A DNA stretch of 64,000 bases from Yinghuangia seranimata. Lineage in GTDB: Bacteria; Actinomycetota; Actinomycetes; Streptomycetales; Streptomycetaceae. The translations under genes and the position numbers were made by a program. Below the pieces are notes generated by a model. That model saw nothing but the letters and a program-made list of their open reading frames with translations, did no database searches and was not told the DNA's origin. Below are positions 1 through 10,990 of the stretch, in pieces; position 1 is the stretch's first letter, and every line of letters starts with the position of its first letter. Location of the stretch: positions 91,814 through 155,813 of the forward strand of contig NZ_JASAOI010000031.1 in the NCBI RefSeq assembly GCF_029953285.1. The letters run 5' to 3'.

Positions 1-1196
1 TGGACGTCGCGCTGCGCTGGGGCACCGGATACGACACAAGTGTGCGGTCGTTCGTCAACATCATCGCCACCCCGAAGGGCGGCACGCACATCGCCGGCTT
101 CGAGCAGGCGCTGCGCAAGACCGTGAACGACGCGCTCCGCACGGCGAAGCTGCTGCGGGTGTCCGAGGACGACATCACCAAGGACGACGCCCTCGAGGGG
201 CTGACCGCGGTGGTGACGGTGCGGCTGGCCGAACCGCAGTTCGAGGGCCAGACCAAGGAGGTGCTCGGCACCTCCGCCGCGGCGCGCATCGTCGGCAACG
301 TCGTCTCGCGCGAGCTCAAGGCCTTCCTGGGCACCGCCAACCGGGCGCACAAGGCACAGGCCCGCGCGATCCTGGAGAAGGCCGTCTCGGCGGCACGCAC
401 CCGCATCGCCGCGCGCCAGCACAAGGACGCGCAGCGACGCAAGACCGCGCTGGAGACCTCGGCGCTGCCGGCGAAGCTGGCCGACTGCCGCAGCGACGAC
501 GTGGACCGCAGCGAGCTGTTCATCGTCGAGGGCGACAGCGCGCTGGGCACCGCGAAGCTGGCGCGCGACTCGGAGTACCAGGCGCTGCTGCCGATCCGCG
601 GCAAGATCCTGAACGTCCAGAAGGCGTCCGTCTCGGACATGCTCAAGAACACCGAGTGCGCCGCGATCATCCAGGTCATAGGGGCGGGCTCGGGCCGTAC
701 GTTCGACATCGACCAGGCCCGCTACGGCAAGATCATCTTCATGGCGGACGCGGACGTCGACGGCTCGCACATCCGCACCCTGCTGCTGACCCTCTTCCAG
801 CGCTACATGCGGCCGATGATCGAGGCGGGGCGGGTGTTCGCGGCGGTGCCGCCGCTGCACCGCATCGAGCTGTCGAACCCGAAGAAGGGCCAGGAGAAGT
901 ACCACTACACGTACTCCGACAGCGAGATGAAGCAGACGCTCCTCGAGTTCCAGCGCAAGGGCGTCCGCTACAAGGAGCCCGTGCAGCGCTACAAGGGCCT
1001 CGGTGAGATGGACGCGGACCAGCTCGCGGAGACCACGATGGACCCGCGCCGCCGCACGCTGCGCCGCATCAACCTCGGCGACCTCGAGGCCGCCGAGCGG
1101 GTGTTCGACCTGTTGATGGGCAACGAAGTGGCGCCGCGCAAGGAGTTCATCACCAACTCCTCGCAGCTGCTGGACCGGTCGCGCATCGACACCTGA
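1..1196 (+). CDS. parE: DNA topoisomerase IV subunit B, 3' part
   Basis: This is the C-terminal part of a GyrB/ParE-type type II topoisomerase ATPase subunit; the reading frame is open to the left edge, so the gene starts outside the window and the GTG at 42 is internal. Visible elements are the end of the transducer domain, the TOPRIM motif EGDSALGTAKLARD, the acidic metal-binding cluster DADVDGSHI and the closing RYKGLGEMDADQL block. The protein works as a heterotetramer with the A subunit and decatenates chromosomes. The A subunit encoded on the opposite strand at 5119-7584 is its likely partner. The choice of topoisomerase IV over gyrase is an inference from that pairing, which is usual in Streptomyces where a separate gyrBA lies at the origin. 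A strong hairpin follows the stop codon. Confidence 0.93.
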   Translation, partial: DVALRWGTGYDTSVRSFVNIIATPKGGTHIAGFEQALRKTVNDALRTAKLLRVSEDDITKDDALEGLTAVVTVRLAEPQFEGQTKEVLGTSAAARIVGNVVSRELKAFLGTANRAHKAQARAILEKAVSAARTRIAARQHKDAQRRKTALETSALPAKLADCRSDDVDRSELFIVEGDSALGTAKLARDSEYQALLPIRGKILNVQKASVSDMLKNTECAAIIQVIGAGSGRTFDIDQARYGKIIFMADADVDGSHIRTLLLTLFQRYMRPMIEAGRVFAAVPPLHRIELSNPKKGQEKYHYTYSDSEMKQTLLEFQRKGVRYKEPVQRYKGLGEMDADQLAETTMDPRRRTLRRINLGDLEAAERVFDLLMGNEVAPRKEFITNSSQLLDRSRIDT

Positions 1197-1223
1197 TCCG
1201 TCCGGCCGGCGTCGGCCGCCTGG

Positions 1224-1258
1224 AAGGGCCCGGAACCCGTGTGGTTCCGGGCCCTTTT
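1224..1258 (+). terminator. Intrinsic terminator after parE
   Basis: A perfect 14-bp inverted repeat (1224-1237 and 1243-1256, starting AAGGGCCCGGAACC) with a 5-nt loop runs directly into a short T tract. It lies 28 bp after the topoisomerase stop codon. Confidence 0.85.
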
Positions 1259-1439
1259 GCACGTCTTCCGGGCGAAGCGGCCGCGCTCGCCGCGCATTTC
1301 ATCCGATCGTGTGAATCGGCTGCGGCCCCGGCGTCGCGTTCCGGGCGTACTGCCCATGCTGAAGACCGGTCCGCCCCGACTTCCCCGAGGGTGCGACGCG
1401 CACGACCGGCGGGCGGACACCGGACGAGGAGAGCTTTTC

Positions 1440-1852
1440 GTGACCACCAGTTCGTACCGAGAACGGGAGTACGGGCGGGCACCAGTGGACCGGGGTCCCG
1501 TGCCGGTCGCGCGTTCCGGGCGCCACGCGCGCCCCGAGGACCCGCGCGGGGACGTCTACCTCCAGGTGCAGGCGAGCCCCGAGTTCCAGGAGATCCGCCG
1601 CCGCTACCGCGACTTCGCCTTCCCCATGTCGGCCCTGTTCCTGGCCTGGTACCTGGCGTACGTCCTCGCCTCGACCATGGCCCGCGACCTGATGGCCCGG
1701 CGCATCGTCGGCGAGTTCAACGTCGCCCTGGCCTTCGGGCTCGCCCAGTTCGCCTCGACGTTCGTGTTCACCTGGCTGTACGCGCGGCACGCGGTCCGCA
1801 AGCGCGACCGCGCGGCGTTGGACCTGCGCTGGGTGACCCAGGAGCGCTTCCG

Positions 1853-1856
<4 letters not shown>
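1440..1856 (+). CDS. DUF485 family membrane protein
   Basis: A 138-aa protein with an N-terminal hydrophilic stretch and two predicted transmembrane helices (about residues 60-82 and 94-118). The pattern of a segment ending EFQEIRRRYRDFAFP before the first helix, then a basic C-terminus, is that of DUF485 (YjcH-like) proteins. These are co-encoded with the acetate permease ActP. The GTG at 1440 is chosen because GAGGAG lies about 9 nt upstream. The stop codon overlaps the GTG of actP by 4 nt, so the two are translationally coupled. Its exact role in acetate transport is not established; an accessory function in the membrane is inferred. Confidence 0.88.
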
Positions 1857-3478
<1,622 letters not shown>

Positions 3479-3488
3479 GCGCCGGTCC

Positions 3489-4397
3489 TCACAGCGCGGG
3501 CGTGGGGGTGACCAGCCGCGGGCGCATGCTCAGCGGGTTGCCGAGCCCCTTGCCGCAGCTCTCGGGGCGGGCGGGCTCCTCGGCGGCGGCGGTGACCTCC
3601 ACCGTCCACGTGCGGCCGTCGGTGTGCGCGATGCGGACGGTCCACGCGTGCTCGCCGTGCTCCTCGGTGGCGTCGACGCGCAGGGCGTCGGCGGAGGTCT
3701 CGCCGGTGTCCTCGCGTACGGCGATCTCGGCGGCCTGCTCGGGGCGCGACCAGGTGGACCGGCCGCGGCAGCCGTCGACGACCATGGCGCCGCCGCGGGC
3801 CGCGTCGAGGGCGGCCAGCGCGGAGTCGGCGTCCAGGCGCCCGTAGACGTATCCGTGGGGCAGGACGACGGCGGTCGGGGCGAACCGGTGCCCGCCCAGG
3901 TGGGTGGCCTCCCAGACGGCGTCGGGGGCGCGCCCCGCGAGGGCCTCGGCGAGCGGCCGGCCCTCGGTGGCGCAGCAGCGGTCGCGCTTGCCGTTGGTGC
4001 ACACCAGCGCGAGCGGTTCGGTCCACGCGGTGCCGAGCGCGGGTTCCGCGGGGCCGGCCAGCGCCGCGAAGTCGAGGGCGAGCAGCTCGCCGAGCGAGTC
4101 CACCGTGAGCCGCCGGGCCCAGGTCGCGCCGGGTTCGGTCCAGACGAGGAACGCGGTGCGGCGTGCGACCGTCTCGGTGGTGCGTCCGGGACGGCGGATC
4201 AGTGTCGCGCGGAAGCCCGCCGCGGCGGCCTGCCGCTCGAGGGCGCCGCCGAGTTCCGGGTCGATGCCCCGGGTGCCGGTGAGCGCCTTCGCGGCCCACG
4301 GGCCGGGGTGCTCGACGAGCAGCCAGCCGGGGCTCGTGGGCGCGGAGCCGGCCATCGGCTCGGCGTACCGCCAGGACAGTTCGGTGCACGTTTCCAC
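3489..4397 (-). CDS. Sucrase/ferredoxin-like family protein
   Basis: A 302-aa protein of the sucrase/ferredoxin-like family, a thioredoxin-fold [2Fe-2S] protein group common in actinomycetes. The signature CTNGKRDRCC followed by the RPLAEAL segment is present around residues 139-158, and HLGGHRFAPTAVVLPHGYVY comes about 40 residues later. The cysteine near the N-terminus (residue 4) and the CC pair could supply cluster ligands. The physiological role is unknown; electron transfer is inferred from the fold. The start is uncertain: the GTG at 4397 begins the conserved region but lacks a good ribosome-binding site, and in-frame starts exist up to 4601. It is divergent from the HD gene. Confidence 0.8.
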   Translation of the reverse strand: METCTELSWRYAEPMAGSAPTSPGWLLVEHPGPWAAKALTGTRGIDPELGGALERQAAAAGFRATLIRRPGRTTETVARRTAFLVWTEPGATWARRLTVDSLGELLALDFAALAGPAEPALGTAWTEPLALVCTNGKRDRCCATEGRPLAEALAGRAPDAVWEATHLGGHRFAPTAVVLPHGYVYGRLDADSALAALDAARGGAMVVDGCRGRSTWSRPEQAAEIAVREDTGETSADALRVDATEEHGEHAWTVRIAHTDGRTWTVEVTAAAEEPARPESCGKGLGNPLSMRPRLVTPTPAL

Positions 4398-4582
4398 GGA
4401 TGTGTACCGTACATGGTCAACTTTTCGGGCGGACCGGCGTCGCGGGGGCATCTCGATCGTTGCCGGTGTCGGTCCGGGATCTTCCGGGAGGAACCGGTCG
4501 GCGGAGATCGCGCCGACCGGCCGCGGTGATCGCGGAGGGCTACGGTGGTGGGAACGAACCGAGACCGGGGGAGTGGACCGGC

Positions 4583-5044
4583 ATGGACGTGAAACACGCA
4601 TTCACCCTCGACGACGCCGTCGTGCTCGCCCGCCGCGCGCACGCGGGCCAGCTCGACAAGGGCGGCAAGCCGTACATCACCCACCCGCTGCGCGTGATGC
4701 GCCGGGTCGAGGGCGAGTGGGCGCAGATGGCCGCGGTGCTGCACGACGTCATCGAGGACACCGCGGTCTCCGCGGCGGACCTGCGTGCCGAGGGCTGCCC
4801 CGAGCGGGTCATCGAGGCCGTGATCGCGCTGTCCAAGCTGCCCGGCGAGCCGCTGGAGGCCAGCATGGCCCGCGCCGCCGCGGATCCGATCGCCCTGGTG
4901 GTCAAGCGCGCCGATATCGCCGACAACCGCTCGGAGGCCCGGCTCGGCCAGCTCGACGAGGTCACCCAGGTGCGGCTGCGCGCCAAGTACACGCGTTCGA
5001 TCGAGCTGTTGGAGCAGTACGCCGCCGACTACGCGACCCACTGA
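4583..5044 (+). CDS. Single-domain HD hydrolase, MESH1/SpoT-hydrolase-like
   Basis: A 153-aa protein made only of an HD domain of the RelA/SpoT hydrolase type. Visible residues are YITHP (His34), LHDVIEDT (His54-Asp55 and Glu58-Asp59) and KRADIADN (Asp111, Asn115). These match the metal and guanine-nucleotide positions of stand-alone (p)ppGpp hydrolases such as MESH1. No synthetase, TGS or ACT domain is attached. The ATG at 4583 has GGGGAG about 12 nt upstream. The gene sits alone between the divergent ferredoxin-like gene and the convergent topoisomerase A gene. Hydrolysis of (p)ppGpp is the best guess from the motif set; NADPH or another nucleotide substrate remains possible. Confidence 0.82.
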   Translation: MDVKHAFTLDDAVVLARRAHAGQLDKGGKPYITHPLRVMRRVEGEWAQMAAVLHDVIEDTAVSAADLRAEGCPERVIEAVIALSKLPGEPLEASMARAAADPIALVVKRADIADNRSEARLGQLDEVTQVRLRAKYTRSIELLEQYAADYATH

Positions 5045-5072
5045 CCCCGAGACGTCACCAAGGTAGAACGGC

Positions 5073-5105
5073 GACGCGCCCCCGCCGCGGAGGCGGGGGC
5101 GCGTC
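5073..5105. terminator. Bidirectional terminator between HD gene and parC
   Basis: A perfect 14-bp inverted repeat (5073-5086 and 5092-5105, GACGCGCCCCCGCC) with a 5-nt loop sits between two convergent stop codons and can serve both genes. Confidence 0.75.
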
Positions 5106-5118
5106 ATCGTTCACGCCG

Positions 5119-7584
5119 TCAGGCGCCGGCGGGGCCGCCGATCACCGTGAGGGGCTTCGCGAGCGGCGCGCCCGAACCGTCGCGGCGCCGGTCGATCTCG
5201 GGGAGTTCGACGGGAGCGCCGGTCGCGTTGGCGGCGCGCGCCGGGGCGGGGCCCGCCCACGCGAGGGCCAGTGCGGACTCGCCCTTGAGGAACCGCTGGC
5301 AGCGCACGCCGCCGGTGGCCCGGCCCTTGCGCGGGTACTCGGCGAACGGGGTGACCTTGGCGGTGCCGTGCTCGGCCCCGAACAGCGCGTCGCCGCTGAA
5401 CGCCGCGACCGTGACGACCACCGCGTCGGCGGCGGGGTCGACGGCGGTGAACGAGATCACCGAGCGGCCGTCGGCGAGCTTGATGCCCGCCATGCCTCCC
5501 GCCGGGCGGCCCTGCGGCCGCACGAGGGACGCCTGGTAGCGCAGCAGCTGGGCGTCGTCGGTGATGAACACCAGGTCCTCGTCGCCGGTGCGCAGTTCGA
5601 CGGCGCCGACGACGCGGTCGCCCTCCTTGAGGGCGATGACCTCGAGCTCGTCCTTGTTCGGCGGGTAGTCCGGGGTGACCCGCTTGACGACGCCCTGCAG
5701 CGTGCCGAGCGCGAGCCCTGGGGAGTCGGCGGACAGCGTCGTCAGGCACAGGACGGTCTCGTCCGCCTCCAGGCCGACGAACTCGCTGACCGGTGCCCCT
5801 CCGGACAGGTTCGGCGCGGTGTGGGACGGCGGCAGCGCCGGCAGGTCGACGACGTTGAGCCGCAGCAGCCGCCCGGTGCTGGTGACCACGCCGAGCTCGG
5901 CGCGCACCGTGGTGGCGACCGTCGAGACGATCAGGTCGTGCTTGTGCCGGGCGCCCTCGGTCGGCAGCGGGTCGGCGCCGGGGGTGCGCGCCAGGAGGCC
6001 CGTGGAGGACAGCAGGACGTGGCACGGGTCGTCGGTGACCTCCAGCGGCACCGCGGTCGCGGGGGCGCCGGCCGACTCGAGCAGCACCGTGCGGCGCGGC
6101 GTGCCGTACTTCTTGGACACGGCGGCCAGTTCGTCGGAGACGATCTTGCGCAGCAGCTGGTCGGACTCGAGGATCCGGGTGAGCTCCTCGATCTCGGCGG
6201 TGAGCTTGTCGCGTTCCGCCTCCAGCTCGATGCGGTCGAAGCGGGTGAGGCGGCGCAGCGGGGTGTCGAGGATGTAGGTGGCCTGGATGTCGGAGAGCCC
6301 GAAGGCCTCGATCAGGCGTTCCTTGGCCTGCGCCGCGTTGTCGCTGCTGCGGATGAGCTCGATCACGCGGTCGATGTCGATGAGCGCGACGAGCAGGCCC
6401 TCGACCAGGTGCAGCCGCTCCTGGCGCTTGCGGCGGCGGAACTCGCTGCGCCGGCGCACCACCTCGAAGCGGTGGTCGAGGTAGACCTCGAGGAGTTCCT
6501 TGAGGCCGAGGGTGAGCGGCTGTCCGTCGACGAGGGCGACGTTGTTGATGCCGAAGGTCTCCTCCATCGGCGTCAGCTTGTACAGCTGCTCGAGGATGGC
6601 CTCGGGGTTGAAGCCGTTCTTGACCTCGATGACCAGGCGCAGGCCGTGCGCGCGGTCGGTGAGGTCCTTGAGGTCGGCGACGCCCTGGAGCTTCTTGGCC
6701 TGGACCAGCTCCTTGATCTTGGAGATGACCTTCTCGGGGCCGACGTTGTACGGGAGTTCGCTCACCACGATGCCCTTGCGGCGGTTGGTGACCGTCTCGA
6801 TGGTGGCGGTGGCGCGGATCTTGAACGTTCCGCGGCCGCTCTCGTACGCGTCGCGGACGCCGGACAGGCCGACGACCCGGCCGCCCGTGGGCAGGTCGGG
6901 GCCGGGGATGTGCTTCATGAGGTCGTCGAGGGTGGCGTGCGGCCGGCGGATCAGCTCGCGCGCGGCGGCGACGACCTCGACGAGGTTGTGCGGCGGCATG
7001 TTCGTGGCCATGCCGACCGCGATGCCGGTGGTGCCGTTCACCAGGAGGTTGGGGAACGAGGCGGGCAGGACGTGCGGTTCGCGCTCCTGGCCGTCGTAGT
7101 TGGGGCCGAAGTCGACGGTGTCCTCGTCGATCGACTCGACCATGAGCATCGCGGCGGGCGACAGGCGGCACTCGGTGTAGCGCATCGCGGCGGGCGGGTC
7201 GTCGTTGCCCAGCGAGCCGAAGTTGCCGTGCCCGTCGACCATGGGCAGTCGCATCGAGAACGGCTGCGCCATGCGGACGAGCGCGTCGTAGATCGCGGTG
7301 TCGCCGTGCGGGTGGAGGCGGCCCATGACGTCGCCGACGACGCGCGCGCACTTGACGAAGCCGCGGTCGGGGCGCAGGCCCATCTCGTTGGCCTGGTACA
7401 GGATGCGGCGGTGGACCGGCTTGAGGCCGTCGCGGGCGTCCGGCAGGGCGCGCGAGTAGATGACCGAGTACGCGTATTCGAGGAACGAGCCCTGCATCTC
7501 GTCGACGACGTCGATGTCGAGGATGCGTTCCTCGAAGTCGTCGGGCTGGTCCTGGCCAGGCGTCTTCGTGCTGCGGCGGGCCAT
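5119..7584 (-). CDS. parC: DNA topoisomerase IV subunit A (GyrA/ParC family)
   Basis: An 821-aa breakage-reunion subunit of a type II topoisomerase. The winged-helix region contains DARDGLKPVHRRILY. The catalytic tyrosine is Tyr136 in AAMRYTECR. The C-terminal half shows degenerate GyrA-type beta-propeller blades. The segment equivalent to the quinolone-resistance region reads HPHGDTAIYD, with Thr96 where E. coli GyrA has Ser83 and Asp100 at the Asp87 position. The ATG at 7584 is preceded by AAGGAG at an 11-nt distance. It is encoded apart from, and opposite to, its presumed partner parE at the window start. Assignment to topoisomerase IV rather than gyrase rests on that neighbourhood. Confidence 0.92.
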   Translation of the reverse strand: MARRSTKTPGQDQPDDFEERILDIDVVDEMQGSFLEYAYSVIYSRALPDARDGLKPVHRRILYQANEMGLRPDRGFVKCARVVGDVMGRLHPHGDTAIYDALVRMAQPFSMRLPMVDGHGNFGSLGNDDPPAAMRYTECRLSPAAMLMVESIDEDTVDFGPNYDGQEREPHVLPASFPNLLVNGTTGIAVGMATNMPPHNLVEVVAAARELIRRPHATLDDLMKHIPGPDLPTGGRVVGLSGVRDAYESGRGTFKIRATATIETVTNRRKGIVVSELPYNVGPEKVISKIKELVQAKKLQGVADLKDLTDRAHGLRLVIEVKNGFNPEAILEQLYKLTPMEETFGINNVALVDGQPLTLGLKELLEVYLDHRFEVVRRRSEFRRRKRQERLHLVEGLLVALIDIDRVIELIRSSDNAAQAKERLIEAFGLSDIQATYILDTPLRRLTRFDRIELEAERDKLTAEIEELTRILESDQLLRKIVSDELAAVSKKYGTPRRTVLLESAGAPATAVPLEVTDDPCHVLLSSTGLLARTPGADPLPTEGARHKHDLIVSTVATTVRAELGVVTSTGRLLRLNVVDLPALPPSHTAPNLSGGAPVSEFVGLEADETVLCLTTLSADSPGLALGTLQGVVKRVTPDYPPNKDELEVIALKEGDRVVGAVELRTGDEDLVFITDDAQLLRYQASLVRPQGRPAGGMAGIKLADGRSVISFTAVDPAADAVVVTVAAFSGDALFGAEHGTAKVTPFAEYPRKGRATGGVRCQRFLKGESALALAWAGPAPARAANATGAPVELPEIDRRRDGSGAPLAKPLTVIGGPAGA

Positions 7585-7794
7585 GCTGCGGCGGGCTCCT
7601 TAGGCTTGAGGCGGTCGCGCCCATTGTGTCCCCCCGGTACGACACTCGGGTGCAGCGACCCGGTACCGCGCGGGGGATCGTCCGGGTTTGCGGGCATGAC
7701 CGGCACTCGTACGGGGAAAGGGACGGTGCTCGGCCGATCGGGTTACCCGTCGGAGACGAGTATCCGACGACAGCAATCCGGACAGGGGAGCGCC

Positions 7795-8040
7795 ATGGAC
7801 GACCCGCAGATCCTCGACCGCATCCGTTCGATGGTCGACACCGAGCACGCGCTGCGCGAGCAGCTCGCGACGGGGAAGATCACCGCCGAGGAGGAGCAGC
7901 AACTGCTGCACGCCATCGAGGTGGAGCTCGACCAGTGCTGGGACCTGCTGCGGCAGCGCCGGGCGCGCCGGGACGCGCGCGAGGACCCGAACACCGCGGC
8001 GGTGCGGCCGGCCCGTGAGGTCGAGGGCTACCAGCAGTAG
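7795..8040 (+). CDS. DUF2630 family protein
   Basis: An 81-aa, highly charged, helical protein beginning MDDPQILDRIRSMVDTEHAL and containing an LDQCWDLLRQRRARRDA block, the pattern of actinobacterial DUF2630 proteins. No function is known for the family. The ATG at 7795 has GGGGAG 5-10 nt upstream. It is divergent from parC with a 210-bp intergenic region and is followed about 190 bp later by the M16 pair. It has no membrane segment or signal peptide. The length is normal for the family as I know it. Confidence 0.85.
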   Translation: MDDPQILDRIRSMVDTEHALREQLATGKITAEEEQQLLHAIEVELDQCWDLLRQRRARRDAREDPNTAAVRPAREVEGYQQ

Positions 8041-8229
8041 CGGGCCGCGCGGGGCCTGTCGGGCCCGTGTACGGCCGGGTGCGGGGTTTGTTCCCGAATT
8101 CGCCGGACGCGAACGGCGGCTTCAGCGCCCTGGCCGTGTCGTTCCCCTCAGTAAGGTGGCTTGCGGGCCGCCGTCGCGGCCCCTCGCTCCGGTCGCGCGT
8201 CGGCCGCGAGGCGTCTGCGGAGAGGACGG

Positions 8230-9615
8230 ATGGGCATGGCTGGTCTGGCCGGGACATTCACAGCGACCGAGCACCGGCTCGCCAACGGGCTGCGTGTGGT
8301 GTTGTCCGAGGACCACATCGACCCGGTCGCCGCGGTGTGCCTGTGGTACGACGTGGGCTCGCGGCACGAGGTGCCGGGGCGTACCGGTCTCGCCCACCTT
8401 TTCGAGCACCTGATGTTCCAGGGCTCGGCGAACGTGCACGGGAACCAGCACTTCGAGTTCGTGCAGTCGGCCGGCGGTTCGCTCAACGGCACCACGAGCT
8501 TCGAGCGCACGAACTACTTCGAGACCATGCCCGCGCACCAGGTCGAGCTGGCGCTGTGGCTGGAGGCCGACCGGATGGGCGGCCTGCTGCAGGCGCTCAC
8601 CGAGGAGAGCCTGGACAACCAGCGCGACGTGGTGAAGAACGAGCGGCGCCAGCGGTACGACAACGTGCCGTACGGCACCGCGTGGGAGCGCCTGGTGGCG
8701 ATGGCCTTCCCGGCCGGCCACCCGTACCACCACATGCCGATCGGCTCGATGGAGGACCTGGACGCCACGACGCTCGCGGACTGCCAGGAGTTCTTCCGCA
8801 CGTACTACGCGCCGAACAACGCCGTGCTCACCGTGGTCGGCGACATCGACCCGGAGCAGACGCTCGCGTGGATCGAGAAGTACTTCGGCACGATCCCGGC
8901 GCACGACGGCAAGCCGACCCCCGCGGACGGCACGCTGCCGCCGGTGATCGGCGGCGAGCTGCGCGAGACGGTCTACGAGGACGTCCCGTCGCGCTCGCTG
9001 ATGGCGGCCTACCGGCTGCCGGTCGACGGCACCCGTGAGGCGGACGCCGCGGACCTGGCGCTGACCGTGCTCGGCGAGGGCGAGAGCTCGCGGCTGAACA
9101 CGCGCCTGGTGCGGCACGACGAGCTCGCGGTGTACGCCGGGTTCGGCATCATGCGGCTGGCCGGTGCGCCGTCGGTGGCGCTGCTGGACGTGAAGGCGTC
9201 GGGCGAGGCGCGGAACGAGGACGTGGACGCGGCGGTCAACGAGGAGCTCGCGCGGTTCGCCGCCGAGGGCCCCACGGCGGCCGAGCTGGAGCGCGCGCAG
9301 GCGCAGATCGAGCGCGGCTGGCTGGACCGCATGGCGACGGTGGGCGGCCGGGCCGACGAACTGTGCCGGTACGCGGTGCTGTTCGGCGACGCGTCGCTGG
9401 CGTTCACCGCGCTCGACCGGGTCCTGGAGGTCACCGCGGAGGAGGTCCGCGCGGTCGCCGCCGAGCGCCTGCTCCCGGACAACCGCGCCGTGCTGGTCTA
9501 CGAACTGTCCGACGAGGACAGCGACGACGACACCGACGGCGACGACACCGACACGACCGACCAGAACGACCGCGGCGACAGCAACGCGGACGACGCCGAG
9601 GGGCAGGCCGCCTGA
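8230..9615 (+). CDS. M16 family zinc metallopeptidase (catalytic member)
   Basis: A 461-aa M16B-type peptidase related to mitochondrial processing peptidase beta subunits. The inverted zinc motif HLFEH lies at residues 56-60 and a downstream glutamate in QRDVVKNE (about residue 138) completes the site. The protein lacks a signal peptide. Its last 35 residues form an acidic Asp-rich tail, probably a linker and not part of the fold. The ATG at 8230 follows GGAGAGG; a second ATG at 8236 is an alternative. The stop codon overlaps the ATG of the next M16 gene (TGATG), so the two proteins are made together and probably form a heterodimer. Confidence 0.9.
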   Translation: MGMAGLAGTFTATEHRLANGLRVVLSEDHIDPVAAVCLWYDVGSRHEVPGRTGLAHLFEHLMFQGSANVHGNQHFEFVQSAGGSLNGTTSFERTNYFETMPAHQVELALWLEADRMGGLLQALTEESLDNQRDVVKNERRQRYDNVPYGTAWERLVAMAFPAGHPYHHMPIGSMEDLDATTLADCQEFFRTYYAPNNAVLTVVGDIDPEQTLAWIEKYFGTIPAHDGKPTPADGTLPPVIGGELRETVYEDVPSRSLMAAYRLPVDGTREADAADLALTVLGEGESSRLNTRLVRHDELAVYAGFGIMRLAGAPSVALLDVKASGEARNEDVDAAVNEELARFAAEGPTAAELERAQAQIERGWLDRMATVGGRADELCRYAVLFGDASLAFTALDRVLEVTAEEVRAVAAERLLPDNRAVLVYELSDEDSDDDTDGDDTDTTDQNDRGDSNADDAEGQAA

Positions 9616-10976
9616 TGACCGAGACCACGATGGTGTTCCACCCGCGCCCGTCGGCCGGCCCGGAGAAGGCGTGGACGTTCCCGGCGCCGACCCGCACCCG
9701 CCTGGCCAACGGCCTGTCGGTACTGCGCGTACACCGCCCGGGTCAGCAGGTGGTCGCCGCCGAACTGCTGCTCGACGCGCCGCTGGACGCCGAGCCGGAA
9801 GGCATCGACGGCGTCGCCACGATCATGGCGCGGGCGCTCAGCGAGGGCACCGACACCATGGACGCCGAGACCTTCGCGGCCGAACTGGAGCGCTGCGGCG
9901 CCACGATGGACGCGGGCGCCGACCACGCCGGCGTGCAGGTGTCGCTGGACGTGCCGGCGTCGCGCCTGGAGCGCGCGCTGGGCCTGATGTCCGACGCGGT
10001 GCGCGCCCCCGCGTTCCCCGCCGACGAGGTCGACCGCCTGGTGCGCCAGCGCCTGGACGAGATCGTCCACGAGCTGGCGAGCCCCGCCCGCCGCGCCGCG
10101 ATCGCGCTGTATGCGGAGCTGTTCGACGCGGCGGCGCGCGTGTCCCGGCCGCGCGCCGGGTCCGCGGAGACCGTCGCGCGCGTTGAGCGGGACGCCGTCG
10201 TCGACTTCTTCACCAAGCACGTGCGTCCGGCCACCGCGACGCTGGTGATCGTCGGCGACCTGGACGGCGTCGACCTGGACGGCATCCTGGAGCGCACGCT
10301 CGGCACGTGGACGGGCAGCGACGCGCCCGCGAGCACGGTGAAGCACGACGCGGCGGACGACAGCGCCCGCGTGGTCGTCGTGCACCGGCCGGGCAGCGTG
10401 CAGACGCAGGTGCTCGCCGGGCGGCTCGGCGCCGACCGGCACGACCCGGCGTGGCCGGAGCTGAGCATCGGCACCTACTGCCTCGGCGGCACGCTGACGT
10501 CGCGCCTGGACAAGGTGCTGCGCGAGGAGAAGGGCTACACGTACGGCATCCGCGCGCTCAACCAGCCGCTGCGCTCGGGCGCGCTGCTGGCCGTCACCGG
10601 CTCGGTCGAGACGGACGTGACCGGGCCCGCGCTGGCGGACATGGTCACCGTCCTGACGACGCTCGCCGCCGAGGGGCTGGCCGACGACGAGCGGGACGCC
10701 GCGGTGCAGAACCTCGTCGGGGTGGCGCCGCTGAAGTACCAGACGTCGCGCTCCGTGGCCGACTCGATCGCGGACGTGGTCGCGCAGCGGCTGCCCGACG
10801 ACTACCTGCCCGGCCTGTACGCGCGGCTGGCCGAGGTGGCCACCGGTGACGCGTCGGACGCCGTGGTGGCGGGCTTCGACCCCTCGCGCCTGGTCGTGGT
10901 GCTGGTCGGCGACGCGACGGTGATCCGCGAGCCGCTGGAGGGCCTGGGCCTGGGCCCGGTCACCGTGGTCGAGTAG
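9615..10976 (+). CDS. M16 family peptidase-like protein (non-catalytic partner)
   Basis: A 453-aa M16 homologue. Where the zinc motif should be, the sequence reads GVATIMARALSEGT, so the HxxEH residues are missing and the subunit is presumably inactive. The substrate-cleft regions of the family remain recognisable: RLANGLSVLRVHRPG at the start and EEKGYTYGIRA in the second half. By analogy with the alpha/beta mitochondrial processing peptidase and bacterial paired M16 proteins, it should dimerise with the upstream catalytic subunit. The start overlaps the previous stop by one base. A perfect hairpin lies 14 bp after its stop. Confidence 0.88.
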   Translation: MTETTMVFHPRPSAGPEKAWTFPAPTRTRLANGLSVLRVHRPGQQVVAAELLLDAPLDAEPEGIDGVATIMARALSEGTDTMDAETFAAELERCGATMDAGADHAGVQVSLDVPASRLERALGLMSDAVRAPAFPADEVDRLVRQRLDEIVHELASPARRAAIALYAELFDAAARVSRPRAGSAETVARVERDAVVDFFTKHVRPATATLVIVGDLDGVDLDGILERTLGTWTGSDAPASTVKHDAADDSARVVVVHRPGSVQTQVLAGRLGADRHDPAWPELSIGTYCLGGTLTSRLDKVLREEKGYTYGIRALNQPLRSGALLAVTGSVETDVTGPALADMVTVLTTLAAEGLADDERDAAVQNLVGVAPLKYQTSRSVADSIADVVAQRLPDDYLPGLYARLAEVATGDASDAVVAGFDPSRLVVVLVGDATVIREPLEGLGLGPVTVVE

Positions 10977-10990
10977 TTCCGGCGTCCCGG

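Noticed and set aside
3904..7794. Very long plus-strand open frame leading into the DUF2630 gene
   Set aside because: It is antisense to the ferredoxin-like and parC genes and out of frame with the HD gene. Only the last 81 codons have homology-like content and a proper start.
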